Source: Bacteroidales bacterium
GTDB lineage: Bacteria; Bacteroidota; Bacteroidia; Bacteroidales; UBA3824
DNA length: 64,000 nt
Direction: 5' to 3'
NCBI GenBank assembly: GCA_017544805.1
Contig: JAFYDK010000116.1
Span: 1-64,000 of the forward strand
Shown here: positions 34,151 through 43,805 of the stretch, piece by piece
How the letters are laid out: each line of letters opens with the position of its first letter
How positions within the stretch are numbered: the first letter of the stretch is position 1
The notes under the pieces: model-generated
Seen by the model: only the letters and a program-made list of their open reading frames with translations
Told to the model about the DNA's origin: nothing
Database searches by the model: none
Position numbers and translations under genes: made by a program

Positions 34151-34158
34151 CAAATTTA
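34151..34158 (-). promoter_or_regulatory. -7 promoter box for the histidine-kinase operon
   Basis: Reads TAAATTTG on the minus strand, 26 nt before the start codon of the kinase gene. Confidence 0.5.
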
Positions 34159-34170
34159 ATATTAAACATT

Positions 34171-34210
34171 AAAAAACAAAAAAAATCACGGCTGTTTTTT
34201 TGTTTTTTTT
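34171..34210 (-). terminator. A/T hairpin after nadB
   Basis: An A-rich arm (A6CA8) and a T-rich arm (T7GT8) pair on either side of TCACGGCTG. It falls just beyond the nadB stop codon. It is weak in G-C content but positioned as a terminator. Confidence 0.4.
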
Positions 34211-34214
34211 GCTT

Positions 34215-35780
34215 TTACTTTTTCCTCGGCGTATCGATATTGTAATGTAAACCTACACTTTCACGTCTGCGTCTTGCCATCTTAATAACAAGCCATGCCG
34301 TATTGATAGCATTTCTGAGCTCGCAAAGCGGAACAGTTATTTTTGAACGTTTGTAAAGTTCCTCTGTCTCGTTGTAAAGAATATACAGACGATCCAAAGC
34401 ACGTTTCATCCTAAGATTACTCCTTACGATGCCCACATAATACGTCATTATTTGTTGCAACTCTTTGAAAGACTGCGTTATAAGAATATTTTCCTCGTTA
34501 TTGACAGTTCCCTCGTCGTTCCACTGAGGAATATCATCGCGGATTGTAAGCTTGTCAAGAAAATCCTTTGAATGTAATGCCGAACGATGTGCATAAACCA
34601 AAGCCTCCAACAAAGAGTTAGATGCCAAACGGTTAGCACCGTGAAGACCCGTACAAGAGGTTTCACCGCCTGCGTAAAGATGTTTGATTGTAGTCCTTCC
34701 GAATTCATCAACACGGATTCCACCGCAAAGATAATGAGCAGCCGGAACAACAGGTATCGGTTGTTTAGTAATGTCAATACCGATTGAAAGACATTTAGCG
34801 TAAATATTCGGGAAATGTTTTTTAAGCTCTTCGTGGTTGGTACCCGTTGCATCCAAATAAACGTACTCGTCACCGCGGAGTTTCATTTCGTTATCAATAG
34901 CCCTTGCAACAATATCCCTGGGAGCAAGACAACCTCTTTCGTCATATTTTTCCATGAACGTCTTGCCGTCTTGAGTCTTCAAAATCGCACCAAATCCTCT
35001 CATTGCCTCCGTTATCAAGTATGAAGGTCTTTCGCCCGGATGATAAAGCGAAGTCGGATGGAATTGTACGAACTCCATATTGTCAATAACACCTTTAGCC
35101 CTATAAACCATAGCAATACCATCGCCGGTGGCTATCGTAGGATTGGTGGTAACCTGATAAATGTTTCCTATACCGCCAGTTGCAAGATATGTAATTTTCG
35201 ACAAAATCTTTTCAACTTTGCCCGTGTCTTTGTTCAAGGCATAAATACCGTAACATTCAGTATTGTCATCATAACGTGTAACTGTCTGACCTAAATAATG
35301 TTGCGTAATAAGTTCAACGGCAAAATAATGTTTTACCAATTCGATATTCGGATTCTTTTTACAAGCCTCAACCAAAGCCCGTTCAACTTCAAAACCCGTA
35401 TTATCTTTATGATGCAAAATTCTAAAATCAGAGTGTCCGCCCTCTTTATGAAGATCAAAACTACCGTCAGGACGTTTATCAAAGTCAATACCCCATTCCA
35501 CTAACTCTTTAATCCTTTCAGGTGCTTCTTCCACAACTATCCTTACAACACTTTCCTTGCTCAGATAATCTCCTGCCACCATTGTGTCGTGGATATGTTT
35601 TTCAAACGAATCCGTAGGGTCGGTTACCGAAGCTATTCCGCCCTGTGCATAATTCGTATTGGCCTCTGTTACGTCATTGGCTTTCGTAACTATCAAAACC
35701 TTACCATATTCTGCGGCTCTTAAAGCAAAACTTAGCCCGGCTACTCCGCTGCCTACTACAAGAAAATCCGTCGTGCGCAT
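34215..35780 (-). CDS. nadB: L-aspartate oxidase (NadB)
   Basis: A 521-aa flavoenzyme that oxidises L-aspartate to iminoaspartate in NAD synthesis. FAD binding is shown by GSGVAGLSFALRAAE; the NYAQGGIASV, HHKDNTGFE and LHGANRLASNSLLEALVYAHR motifs are typical of this family and the succinate dehydrogenase flavoprotein family. The C-terminal helical domain is complete (MARRRRESVGLHYN). NadA and NadC, its partners, are not in the window. It is monocistronic, with a -7 box at 35811-35818. Confidence 0.96.
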   Translation of the reverse strand: MRTTDFLVVGSGVAGLSFALRAAEYGKVLIVTKANDVTEANTNYAQGGIASVTDPTDSFEKHIHDTMVAGDYLSKESVVRIVVEEAPERIKELVEWGIDFDKRPDGSFDLHKEGGHSDFRILHHKDNTGFEVERALVEACKKNPNIELVKHYFAVELITQHYLGQTVTRYDDNTECYGIYALNKDTGKVEKILSKITYLATGGIGNIYQVTTNPTIATGDGIAMVYRAKGVIDNMEFVQFHPTSLYHPGERPSYLITEAMRGFGAILKTQDGKTFMEKYDERGCLAPRDIVARAIDNEMKLRGDEYVYLDATGTNHEELKKHFPNIYAKCLSIGIDITKQPIPVVPAAHYLCGGIRVDEFGRTTIKHLYAGGETSCTGLHGANRLASNSLLEALVYAHRSALHSKDFLDKLTIRDDIPQWNDEGTVNNEENILITQSFKELQQIMTYYVGIVRSNLRMKRALDRLYILYNETEELYKRSKITVPLCELRNAINTAWLVIKMARRRRESVGLHYNIDTPRKK

Positions 35781-35810
35781 TTTTTGATAATTTATTAAGT
35801 TTTATTGACG

Positions 35811-35818
35811 CAAAATTA
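35811..35818 (-). promoter_or_regulatory. -7 promoter box for nadB
   Basis: Reads TAATTTTG on the minus strand, 30 nt upstream of the nadB ATG. Confidence 0.5.
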
Positions 35819-35881
35819 ACGCATTTTTCAAAAATATCAAAACATATATGACGAAAAATTAAAATACATTCCTTATAAAGG

Positions 35882-37363
35882 TTAAAAACTTCTGTCAAAA
35901 GAAATTAAATTTGTTTTGATACCGATTTGAAAGAATTTGTTCTCATCAAAAACACCGATTTGAGAAAACAAACAAAAATTCTTCAAAAAACATGGCTGAT
36001 AATTCAAGTTAAAGTAATAATTCAAGAGTTTAATGTTAAGTCCTTGTCCTACTGAATTATCATACTCCTGTTTTCGCGTATTATAAGAGCGGAGAACATT
36101 GTTTCCGTATGAATATTTTCCCGGATAATCCTTTCCGATTGACAAATAATCAAGCGTAAAATCAACCATAAAAACTTTGGAAGAATATTTTATCTGCGCC
36201 GAAAATTCCTTTAAATTAGCACCGTAAGGATTCGCATAACACTGATTATAAATCGAATAAGAATTGTTAGCATCGTCATGCGAATACATATAAGGTCTGA
36301 TATAATCCGCTTGAAAAAGGTATGAAAAATTTTTCAAAACGCCTTTTTCAAAAAATCCTTTTACGCCCGCTTGTAAAGAATATTTGTTAGCCCACCAACC
36401 CGTATTAGCTTTGAACTCGCCAATTTTGAACTCGTCAATCATTGCTTGAGCATAAAAAGTCTGCTTAAAAAACTTCAACTTGCCAAAAATTCCCATCAAT
36501 TCGTTGTCGGGCGAACCCAAAGAATATTCAACGGGACGGGTGAAAACCAAAGGGTTAATATAATGCAAATCCACAAAACGGCTGTTGTTAAGAGAATCCC
36601 TACGTACAAGATTTACCGCTTCAAAACCGCCAAACGAAAGCCATTTCGTAGCATTCCAACTAAAAAGATGATAAACAGTCCATTTCGTTTCGGCAGCTTG
36701 AAGTTTTGAATCAAGATTTTTGCCGCCGTTAATCGAGAAAATATAATTGAAATGTCTTACATCTACCTTAATATCAAAGTAATACATTCCGCTATTAGAG
36801 GCTGACATTATTATTGAGCGCAAACCCTCACCGATAAACTTTTTGCCCTTTCCTAACGAAAACATCAAATATTTTACAGGTCTATAATTAATATAAAACT
36901 CAAAATATTTTACAAAATAATTCTTCTGATTTTTCGTAAAATCACCAAGTTGCGGAAAATAACCTAAAGAATCTGCAAGCAAAGCCCTATGAATCAGCGG
37001 TTTTGAATATCCGCCCAAAACACTCGCATTTATTGAAAGTTTATCACTGAACGAATACCCTCCGCTTAACCCCAAAAAAGAATTGTACAAAAATTTATCT
37101 TCAGGCTCTGACTGATAACCCAAAGAAAATTCCGTTACGGGCATGAGAGAAAAAGTATTTTTGGAAAAACTTTTTCTAAAGCCGTAAATATCTGAACTAT
37201 CAATATTTACGGTATATGATTTTAATTGGGAATGAAAGTTTTGATTATAGAAATTAGCTTTTTCCAACGAGTCCTGTTCATAACTTCCGATAACAACATT
37301 CCGTGTCTGCGCATTAACACAAAACGTTAAAACACAAAAAATAAAGGTCAAAAAAGATTTCAT
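35882..37363 (-). CDS. RemB-like outer-membrane beta-barrel protein (gliding/Wzi-like)
   Basis: A 493-aa exported protein: signal peptide of about 18 residues (FCVNAQ), then beta-strand-rich sequence with conserved barrel-like blocks (YFEFYINYRPVKYLMFSLGK, GKKFIGEGLRSI, NPLVFTRPVEYSLGSPDNELM, YIRPYMYSHDDANN, YANPYGANLKEFSAQI). As far as I can recall, these resemble RemB of Flavobacterium gliding motility and the Wzi-type barrel superfamily. The gene overlaps the upstream WecA-like transferase by 4 nt, so they are translationally coupled, tying it to surface polysaccharide. A gliding function in this organism is inference. Confidence 0.7.
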   Translation of the reverse strand: MKSFLTFIFCVLTFCVNAQTRNVVIGSYEQDSLEKANFYNQNFHSQLKSYTVNIDSSDIYGFRKSFSKNTFSLMPVTEFSLGYQSEPEDKFLYNSFLGLSGGYSFSDKLSINASVLGGYSKPLIHRALLADSLGYFPQLGDFTKNQKNYFVKYFEFYINYRPVKYLMFSLGKGKKFIGEGLRSIIMSASNSGMYYFDIKVDVRHFNYIFSINGGKNLDSKLQAAETKWTVYHLFSWNATKWLSFGGFEAVNLVRRDSLNNSRFVDLHYINPLVFTRPVEYSLGSPDNELMGIFGKLKFFKQTFYAQAMIDEFKIGEFKANTGWWANKYSLQAGVKGFFEKGVLKNFSYLFQADYIRPYMYSHDDANNSYSIYNQCYANPYGANLKEFSAQIKYSSKVFMVDFTLDYLSIGKDYPGKYSYGNNVLRSYNTRKQEYDNSVGQGLNIKLLNYYFNLNYQPCFLKNFCLFSQIGVFDENKFFQIGIKTNLISFDRSF

Positions 37364-38448
37364 TTATTTTCTCCCCTTTGCTTTTCCTTACGTTTTGTGA
37401 TAATAGCCTGCGGAATATGAAAGAAAAACATCAGCACCAAAAATTCAACAAGAACAAGCCTTAAAAACGAAAGATGCTGCGAAATCCACCACGAAAAAAC
37501 CGCAAAAAGAGCGTTAAAGGTTACTAACCAAAAGTCAATTTGCTTATGAGTAAAGCCCAAAGATTTCAATCTGTAATGAATATGATGATTGTCCGGCTGC
37601 ATAATCGGACGGTGTAAAATGTATCTTATAAACATAACCCTTACCACATCATAAAGCGGCACAATCATAAAGGTCAAAGCCACAAAAGGCGCGTACTGAA
37701 TCGGATTCAAATAATCTGAGACCTCTTCCATAGCATTGTATTGCATAAAACGCAACGCCATAGTAGCACATATCAATCCCACAATCATGCTTCCCGTATC
37801 TCCCATGAAAATCTTATTCTTCTTGCTGAACATATTATAACGCAAGAACCCCAAAACCGCACCTATAAAACTGACTCCTACAACAGCAACCGAATATACG
37901 CCTTCCAAATAAAACCAAACTGAAAACACACCAACTGCCGTAACAGACAACAAACCCGCCAAACCATCAACACCGTCAATAAGATTATAAGCGTTAATAC
38001 AAGTTATAATAAGAAAAACCGAAAGTAGCAAACTTAACAAATAAGGCAACTCATAAAAACCGAAAATACCACCAAGACTCGTAATTCTAACATCTCCGAA
38101 AACCACAAGTAATGTAGCGGCAAAAATTTGTCCGAAAAGTTTTGTAAGCGGTGCAATCAAAAGAATATCGTCCTTGATACCTATAAAAAACAGCATTATC
38201 ACGGCAGCAGCAAGACCAAAAACAAACTCACTACCTACAACACCTTTACAAAAAAGGAGCATAGAAATAGTCAAACCGGCAAAAATAGCACAACCGCCGA
38301 GGGTAGGAATAACACCTTCGTGAAGCCGCCTTCCGCCGCCTTTTTCACAAAGCTCTTTTTGTTTTGCCACAGCAACAATAGACGGTATCGAAACCAAACT
38401 TATTATTAAAGCGGTAAAAAAAGCCCCTAAAATTGTTAAGTTTTCCAT
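37360..38448 (-). CDS. undecaprenyl-phosphate sugar-1-phosphate transferase (WecA/TagO type)
   Basis: A 362-aa polytopic enzyme of the MraY-WecA family with about eleven membrane segments. It starts the assembly of lipid-linked polysaccharides by moving sugar-1-phosphate from a UDP-sugar to undecaprenyl phosphate. Cytoplasmic-loop motifs are visible: FIGIKDDILL (Mg-binding Asp pair), AYNLIDGVDGLAGL, FMGDTGSM and HHIHYRLK. These point to WecA or TagO rather than MraY. It is the first gene of an operon with the RemB-like barrel gene. Confidence 0.92.
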   Translation of the reverse strand: MENLTILGAFFTALIISLVSIPSIVAVAKQKELCEKGGGRRLHEGVIPTLGGCAIFAGLTISMLLFCKGVVGSEFVFGLAAAVIMLFFIGIKDDILLIAPLTKLFGQIFAATLLVVFGDVRITSLGGIFGFYELPYLLSLLLSVFLIITCINAYNLIDGVDGLAGLLSVTAVGVFSVWFYLEGVYSVAVVGVSFIGAVLGFLRYNMFSKKNKIFMGDTGSMIVGLICATMALRFMQYNAMEEVSDYLNPIQYAPFVALTFMIVPLYDVVRVMFIRYILHRPIMQPDNHHIHYRLKSLGFTHKQIDFWLVTFNALFAVFSWWISQHLSFLRLVLVEFLVLMFFFHIPQAIITKRKEKQRGENK

Positions 38449-38481
38449 ATAATTAGCCTACGTCCTCAAAAAAATACGGCG

Positions 38482-38489
38482 CAAATATA
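38482..38489 (-). promoter_or_regulatory. -7 promoter box for the WecA-like operon
   Basis: Reads TATATTTG on the minus strand, 33 nt before the start codon of the transferase gene. Confidence 0.55.
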
Positions 38490-38587
38490 CAACTTTTCCT
38501 GTTATAAATTGTTAAAAAATTTTCAAAAAAAACATTTTCTTAATACAAAGTTTAAGTAAATTGAAAATTACTTTGAGTATTATATTC

Positions 38588-38595
38588 TATTTTTG
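38588..38595 (+). promoter_or_regulatory. -7 promoter box for the SDR-ruvB operon
   Basis: TATTTTTG, 51 nt before the GTG start at 38647. It is divergent from the box at 38482-38489. Confidence 0.55.
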
Positions 38596-38646
38596 CAAAC
38601 GATGATAATCCTTAATTTTTCACCTTTTTAATAACAATAACAGAAA

Positions 38647-39687
38647 GTGTATATCATTGTCGGTGCAACACAAATGCTTGGAGCTCACTTAGCCTATGCC
38701 ATGCTTAAACAGGGGCAGAGAGTTCGTGCTGTTATGTGTAGTAAATGCGATGATAAAAATTTCACGAAACACATTTTAAGTTATTATTCAGGCGATTACG
38801 AAAATCTTTTCAACGAAATAGAATGGGTTGAGGCTTGTCCTTTAGACCTTGAGGCTATGACAGAGGCTTTTCAAGGCGGTGAAGCTGTTTTTTATTGCAG
38901 AAAACCGTTTTTGAGTACCAAACATTCTTTTGACGATAATATCGAGGAAATCAGAAACGTCATAACGGCAATAAGAGAGAATTCTGTTAAATATTTCTAT
39001 TATATCAGTTCTTTAGATGTCTTGGGACAAGAGCCTGATTATAAGCTAATAACAGAAAATTCTCAACGAAATCCCAAAGCTAAATACCCGACAATGACAA
39101 TGCTCAATTATATGTGCGAAATGGAAGTTCAAAGGGCTCTGAACGAGGACATAAAAGGAGCTATTGCCAATACGGGAATCATTTTAGGACCGGGCGATTG
39201 GAAAAACGACTCATCAAGATTATTCCCACTAACGCTCACTTATAATTATTATGCGAAAGGCGTTACGGGATTTGTAAGTGTCAATGATGTCGTAAAATCT
39301 CTCATGACAATGGCACGCAAAAAAATAACGGGAGAAAGATTTATTTTAGTTTCAGAGAATTTGAGTTATCATCAAGTTTTGAAATTGATGACTCAAAAAC
39401 TGAATGCGCCAGAGCCTAAAAAATACGCAAATTCTTTCAGAATGACGATTTATAAGGCTTGTTACATCGGAAAATCACTGCTGACAGGCCGCCGTCCGAT
39501 TTTGGACAATGCGTATTTTCACAGAATGACCTCGTTTGAAATTTTCAGCAACAAGAAAAGCATCGGAACGTTAATCGTTAATTACGAACCGATAGAACAA
39601 GTAATTGAAGAAACAGCTCAAATTTATCTCAAAGAAAATTCTTCGGAAATCAAAAAAACTTATAAATTTGCCCGAAATTTCTTCTAA
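38647..39687 (+). CDS. NAD(P)-dependent epimerase/dehydratase-like SDR protein
   Basis: A 346-aa extended SDR. The Rossmann motif is [19 protein letters not shown] near the start, followed by DLEAMTEAF and a [11 protein letters not shown] strand; the YxxxK-type residues ([12 protein letters not shown]) are not a clear catalytic pair, so activity is uncertain. It begins with GTG. It is similar in size to dihydroflavonol-4-reductase-like proteins, which often act on lipids or sterols in Bacteroidota. It precedes ruvB by 8 nt on the same strand, so they share a transcript. Confidence 0.8.
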   Translation: MYIIVGATQMLGAHLAYAMLKQGQRVRAVMCSKCDDKNFTKHILSYYSGDYENLFNEIEWVEACPLDLEAMTEAFQGGEAVFYCRKPFLSTKHSFDDNIEEIRNVITAIRENSVKYFYYISSLDVLGQEPDYKLITENSQRNPKAKYPTMTMLNYMCEMEVQRALNEDIKGAIANTGIILGPGDWKNDSSRLFPLTLTYNYYAKGVTGFVSVNDVVKSLMTMARKKITGERFILVSENLSYHQVLKLMTQKLNAPEPKKYANSFRMTIYKACYIGKSLLTGRRPILDNAYFHRMTSFEIFSNKKSIGTLIVNYEPIEQVIEETAQIYLKENSSEIKKTYKFARNFF

Positions 39688-39695
39688 CAGAAAAC

Positions 39696-40721
39696 ATGGA
39701 CATCAGAGCAGTTAATAGCATATCAGAAAAAGAAAAAGAACTTGACAAAAAACTTCGTCCGCTGACTTTTGATGATTTCAACGGTCAAAAAAAACTCAGA
39801 GAAAATCTTGAAGTTTTTGTTAAAGCCGCAAAATTAAGAGGCGAGGCTTTAGACCACGTTTTGTTTCACGGACCTCCGGGCTTGGGAAAAACCACACTTT
39901 CTAATATTATCGCTAACGAATTAGGAGTCGGTATGAAAACGACTTCCGGCCCCGTGCTTGACAAACCGGGCGATTTAGCAGGACTTTTAACAAATCTCGA
40001 TGAAAGGGATGTTCTTTTTATCGACGAGATTCACCGCCTAAGTCCCGTTGTGGAAGAATATTTGTATTCTGCAATGGAAGATTACAAAATCGACATTATG
40101 ATAGACAAAGGCCCGGCGGCAAGGTCGGTACAATTGTCATTGAATCCTTTTACGCTTGTAGGAGCAACAACAAGGTCGGGACTTTTAACGGCACCTTTGA
40201 GAGCAAGATTCGGCATCAACCTTTTGCTGGAATATTACGACATTGAGGTTTTAAGCCGTATCATAATGCGAGCAGCCGGAATTTTAAAAGTAGAGATTGA
40301 TGCTCCCGCTGCCGGAGAGATTGCCTCACGCAGCCGCGGAACGCCACGTATTGCGAACTCACTTCTAAGACGTGTCAGAGATTTTGCGCAAGTGAAAGGC
40401 ACCGGAAAAATTGACATAGAAATCACGAAGTATTCGCTTGATAATCTCAACATTGATTCGCTCGGTCTTGACGAAATGGACAACAAAATTCTTTGTACCA
40501 TAATTGATAAGTTTCAAGGCGGGCCTGTCGGTCTTAACACCATAGCAACAGCAGTCGGAGAAGACTCCGGCACGATAGAGGAAGTTTATGAGCCGTACCT
40601 TATAATGGAAGGCCTTTTGAAACGGACTCCGCGCGGACGTGTAGTAACGGATTTTGCATACAAACATCTCGGCAAAAACAGAATTGCCCCTGACGATGAA
40701 GTTCAATTAGAATTGTTTTAA
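39696..40721 (+). CDS. ruvB: Holliday junction branch-migration helicase RuvB
   Basis: A 341-aa AAA+ motor of RuvAB. Walker A is [13 protein letters not shown], Walker [12 protein letters not shown], the sensor/arginine-finger region is [18 protein letters not shown], and the C-terminal winged helix ([29 protein letters not shown]) is complete. The length is normal. RuvA and RuvC are elsewhere. A strong terminator follows. Confidence 0.97.
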   Translation: MDIRAVNSISEKEKELDKKLRPLTFDDFNGQKKLRENLEVFVKAAKLRGEALDHVLFHGPPGLGKTTLSNIIANELGVGMKTTSGPVLDKPGDLAGLLTNLDERDVLFIDEIHRLSPVVEEYLYSAMEDYKIDIMIDKGPAARSVQLSLNPFTLVGATTRSGLLTAPLRARFGINLLLEYYDIEVLSRIIMRAAGILKVEIDAPAAGEIASRSRGTPRIANSLLRRVRDFAQVKGTGKIDIEITKYSLDNLNIDSLGLDEMDNKILCTIIDKFQGGPVGLNTIATAVGEDSGTIEEVYEPYLIMEGLLKRTPRGRVVTDFAYKHLGKNRIAPDDEVQLELF

Positions 40722-40743
40722 AGAAAAAATCTCTTGATAAAGG

Positions 40744-40784
40744 AAAAGACGGACGGATTATTTTTTTCCCGCCCGTCTTTTTTT
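40744..40784 (+). terminator. terminator after ruvB
   Basis: A 13-bp stem (40744-40756 with 40769-40781, one mismatch) and a T-rich tail end the SDR-ruvB transcript. Confidence 0.85.
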
Positions 40785-40813
40785 CGTCATACTTTACGCA
40801 TACATAAAAAAAA

Positions 40814-40846
40814 ATAATCCGCAAGTTTTTTCAACTCACGGATTAT
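40814..40846 (-). terminator. terminator of tRNA-Leu (minus strand)
   Basis: ATAATCCG (40814-40821) pairs with CGGATTAT (40839-40846), with an inner AGTT/AACT stem. On the minus strand a run of U follows. It lies 4 nt past the tRNA 3' end. Confidence 0.8.
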
Positions 40847-40850
40847 CTTG

Positions 40851-40934
40851 TACCCCAGGCCGGGATCGAACCGGCAAGGATGTTACTCCATTGGTGTTTG
40901 AGACCAACGCGTCTACCAATTCCGCCACCAGGGC
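40851..40934 (-). tRNA. tRNA-Leu (anticodon CAA)
   Basis: The minus strand folds into a class II tRNA of about 84 nt. It has acceptor GCCCTGG with CTGGGGT (three G-U pairs) and an anticodon stem-loop TTGGT-CTCAAAC-ACCAA with CAA at 34-36. The long variable arm and T-arm GCCGG-TTCGATC-CCGGC are also present. The extra arm and CAA anticodon give leucine (UUG). Confidence 0.95.
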
Positions 40935-40960
40935 ATCCTTTTTTCTTTTGCGTTGCAAAG

Positions 40961-41956
40961 TTAAATACTATTTTTGAATCTGCAAAATTTTTTGATACTT
41001 TTTTTTGTATTTTTTTCTAATAAAAACAAAAACGTTCCCAAAAGCGCAGGAAATAAGAGATTTATGCCCCAAAGAAAAACCGAAGAAATTGTCGGCGCAG
41101 AAAAGTCCGAAACATAATTTTTTAGAATTAAAACCGTTGCCGAACATCTAACACCCAATTCCAAAAGAGCCGGACGCGGCACAAAACTCATCAAAGCGTA
41201 TATCAAAAACACCGACATCATACCTTCAGGATAACTAAAATCAACACCGAAAGCTCTGATTGAAAGATAATTCTGAGTTGAATAAACAATATATCTCAAG
41301 GCAGAAAACCATAAAAGTCTGATTTTTTCCTCTTTTTTATAATTGCAAAAAAAGACAAGTTTTCCAAGAAGACTTTCATGTTTTTGTTTTTTTCTGACAA
41401 AAGGTATAAAATACTGCGGAAACATAAAAACCGCCGCAAGAAATATAGTTAAAAACGCGCCTAAAAAAATAAACCACCACTGACTCAAAAAATAAGCATC
41501 AGCAAAACTCCTCCCCGAAAATTTGAAAAACAAACAAGCCGCAACTGCAAAAAACATCATAACCGGCATCTGCGAAAGCCCGCAATACGCAGTTGCCCAA
41601 ACACCCTGAAAACGGTTTTCCGAATTCAAAACAACCGGACGACCTAAGGCTTCACCGACTCTGTTAGGAGTAAAAACAGATGGAGGAATCCCCATTAAAA
41701 CACCTTTAATTGAAGTTTTCAAAGAAATTCTTTCAAAAACGGAAACGGAAATTTTCCATTTCAAAGCCTCCAAAAACCAATTCAGCGGCACAAGACATAC
41801 CGCAAAAAACAGCATTAAAACATCAACATTGGTGCTCAAGGCGTCTAAATCCTTGATTTTCTGAAAATTCTCCTCCGTCAAGAAATAAAGCCCGATATAA
41901 AAACCGACGGCAATAATTATCTTGATTATAGTTTTAAGCGTTCGGGATATTTTCAT
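40961..41956 (-). CDS. LPG-synthase-TM (UPF0104/YbhN-like) membrane protein
   Basis: A 331-aa polytopic protein with about eight membrane helices and the family's PPSVFTPNRVGEALGRPVVL loop (conserved P..R.GE). The family includes flippase-like parts of lysylphosphatidylglycerol synthase and DedA-like lipid carriers. Its 5' end overlaps by 23 nt the 3' end of its paralogue at 41934, so the two are coupled. A substrate cannot be named. Confidence 0.82.
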   Translation of the reverse strand: MKISRTLKTIIKIIIAVGFYIGLYFLTEENFQKIKDLDALSTNVDVLMLFFAVCLVPLNWFLEALKWKISVSVFERISLKTSIKGVLMGIPPSVFTPNRVGEALGRPVVLNSENRFQGVWATAYCGLSQMPVMMFFAVAACLFFKFSGRSFADAYFLSQWWFIFLGAFLTIFLAAVFMFPQYFIPFVRKKQKHESLLGKLVFFCNYKKEEKIRLLWFSALRYIVYSTQNYLSIRAFGVDFSYPEGMMSVFLIYALMSFVPRPALLELGVRCSATVLILKNYVSDFSAPTISSVFLWGINLLFPALLGTFLFLLEKNTKKSIKKFCRFKNSI

Positions 41957-42959
41957 TTTGCGGAAAATATTTTTTGTTGATAACGGGCAGCAAAATCAAA
42001 AGCGCAAAACCCACCGTTAAAAAAGAAATATCTTGAACACCGTGAGTTACAAGCGCATAAGCCCTTCCGCACGGATCTTTTGCCACACCGTAAAGCGCAA
42101 GAAGTTCTATCGTTAAGAAATGCCATGTTCCCATTCCCCCCGGTGAAGGCACTACAACACCGTAAGTGCTTAACACAAAGACCGCTAAAGCATTAGAAGG
42201 CGAAATATTTTCGGTAAAAGGAAACGCAAGACACGTTAAATACGTATCAAGATAATAAACCAAATTGATAAAAAGCGTATGAAACAAAAACTGCCAACGT
42301 TTTTTCAATCCTAAAACAGACAAAACACCTTCTTTCAGATTTGTTAAAAACGATTTTATTTTTTCACCAAGCGAAAAAAGATTTTTTTTGATAACGGTTT
42401 TTATAACGAAAAAAGCCGCAAATGCCAAAACAATACCCACTATTATAATATAGGGAATGTAATTTTCAATAGATACAAGCCTTGCCTGAATATCAGGATT
42501 GTTAGATAAAACCTCTGATACGGTTGAAGATTGCATAACAAGAACTATCACTGTAAGTATCAAGAAAACAAGCATATCCGCAACTCTTTCGGTTACAACC
42601 GTTCCCAAAGACTGCGTAAAAGGTATTTTCTCATAACGGTTGATAAGCCCACAACGTATAAACTCACCCGAACGTGGTATAGCCATGTTAGAGAGATACA
42701 TTGTAAGAATAGAAGTAAAAAGATTTATCCGCCTTGGTTTGTAACCCAAAGGTTCTAACATCAAAGACCAACGCATAGCGCGGCTGTAATGCCCCAACAA
42801 ACCGAGAAAGAAAACCGCCAAAACCCAACCCCAATTAGTATCTTTCATTGCATCAAAGAGTTGCGAAAAATCCTGTCCGCGGTATGCAAGATAAAAAAAC
42901 AATATGCCTATCGAAAAAAACACTGTTATTTTCAATACCGAGATTAACTTTTTTTTCAT
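41934..42959 (-). CDS. LPG-synthase-TM (UPF0104) membrane protein, paralogue of the next gene
   Basis: A 341-aa protein. The start was set at ATG 42959 (MKKKLISVLKIT); the longer frame begins with TTG inside the -7 box TAACTTTG (42987-42994). It has about seven or eight membrane helices and the family loop NMAIPRSGEFIRCGLINRYEKIPF, with SPGGMGTWHF later. These LPG_synthase_TM proteins are thought to move or hold lipids across the membrane. It is the first gene of a two-gene operon. Confidence 0.85.
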   Translation of the reverse strand: MKKKLISVLKITVFFSIGILFFYLAYRGQDFSQLFDAMKDTNWGWVLAVFFLGLLGHYSRAMRWSLMLEPLGYKPRRINLFTSILTMYLSNMAIPRSGEFIRCGLINRYEKIPFTQSLGTVVTERVADMLVFLILTVIVLVMQSSTVSEVLSNNPDIQARLVSIENYIPYIIIVGIVLAFAAFFVIKTVIKKNLFSLGEKIKSFLTNLKEGVLSVLGLKKRWQFLFHTLFINLVYYLDTYLTCLAFPFTENISPSNALAVFVLSTYGVVVPSPGGMGTWHFLTIELLALYGVAKDPCGRAYALVTHGVQDISFLTVGFALLILLPVINKKYFPQNENIPNA

Positions 42960-42986
42960 CGTCTTGTTTTTTTTCAAAAATTTTTG

Positions 42987-43028
42987 CAAAGTTAGTTTTT
43001 TTTATTGCTAAAAAACATTTTATCTTTG
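42987..43028. promoter_or_regulatory. divergent promoters: -7 boxes on both strands
   Basis: TAACTTTG on the minus strand (42987-42994) drives the LPG-synthase-TM pair. TATCTTTG on the plus strand (43021-43028) drives the 43047 gene. Both match TAnnTTTG. Confidence 0.55.
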
Positions 43029-43046
43029 GATAAATTTTAATTAAAG

Positions 43047-43706
43047 ATGAAAACACTATATTTTTTGACATTTTTAATAATAACATTAGCACCGCTGAAA
43101 GTCTCAGCGCAAAACTTTTCTCACATGGAAGTTTATGATTCTGACTTTGTTTTCAGCGACGGAGTTTACTTAACAAAAGATGATTTCATAAAAAATCATC
43201 CGATAGATAAATCACGGATTAACAGCGAATTTAATTCAGATGATTTAACCTATTTAGAGCAGGTAATGAGTAAAAAGAAATTCAGTTATTACAACAGTTT
43301 GGGTAGCGAAATCACAGTCGATGTTGCCTCGGTTTTCGGATATTGCTCTTACGGAACGCTGTATGTTAATCACAACGATTTTTTTTCAAGGATAGGACTT
43401 GTGGGAAATATTTGTCATTTTTTAGGACAAAAAACAGTCTTTACCGACATTCCCACCGGAATAGGATATTTCGGACCGTATTACACAAGAACAACCTCAA
43501 CCGAAATGCAACAATATTTTCTCGTCTTCCGCACCGGAGAAATACTTGAATACAACGCAACTAACCTCGAAAAAATAATCGCTGACGACAAAGAATTGTC
43601 TGAGGAATACAAAGGGTTGTCAAAACGAAAAAAAAATTCAAAACTTTTTTACTATATGCGGCGTTATAACGAAAAACATCCGCTCTATATTCCCGTTTAC
43701 GAATAA
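43047..43706 (+). CDS. secreted hypothetical protein, 219 aa
   Basis: It starts with a signal peptide (MKTLYFLTFLIITLAPLKVSAQ). The mature part has no recognised domain, but shows a DGVYLTKDDFIKNHP segment near the start that resembles periplasmic proteins of Bacteroidota of unknown function. It also has a mixed alpha-beta core with aromatic blocks and a basic C-terminal tail. It is monocistronic between the divergent membrane operon and frr. Confidence 0.75.
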   Translation: MKTLYFLTFLIITLAPLKVSAQNFSHMEVYDSDFVFSDGVYLTKDDFIKNHPIDKSRINSEFNSDDLTYLEQVMSKKKFSYYNSLGSEITVDVASVFGYCSYGTLYVNHNDFFSRIGLVGNICHFLGQKTVFTDIPTGIGYFGPYYTRTTSTEMQQYFLVFRTGEILEYNATNLEKIIADDKELSEEYKGLSKRKKNSKLFYYMRRYNEKHPLYIPVYE

Positions 43707-43754
43707 AGTAAAAAAAAATATATAGTTTTATTTCGTCAGAAAAAAATAATACAG

Positions 43755-43762
43755 TATATTTG
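43755..43762 (+). promoter_or_regulatory. -7 promoter box for frr
   Basis: TATATTTG, 43 nt before the ATG of frr. Confidence 0.55.
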
Positions 43763-43805
43763 CACAATATTTTAGATTAGGAAATTTATAAACATTTTAA
43801 CAAAC

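Noticed and set aside
40961..42959. The two membrane proteins as a full lysylphosphatidylglycerol synthase
   Set aside because: Neither protein carries the C-terminal transferase domain; only the transmembrane part is present.
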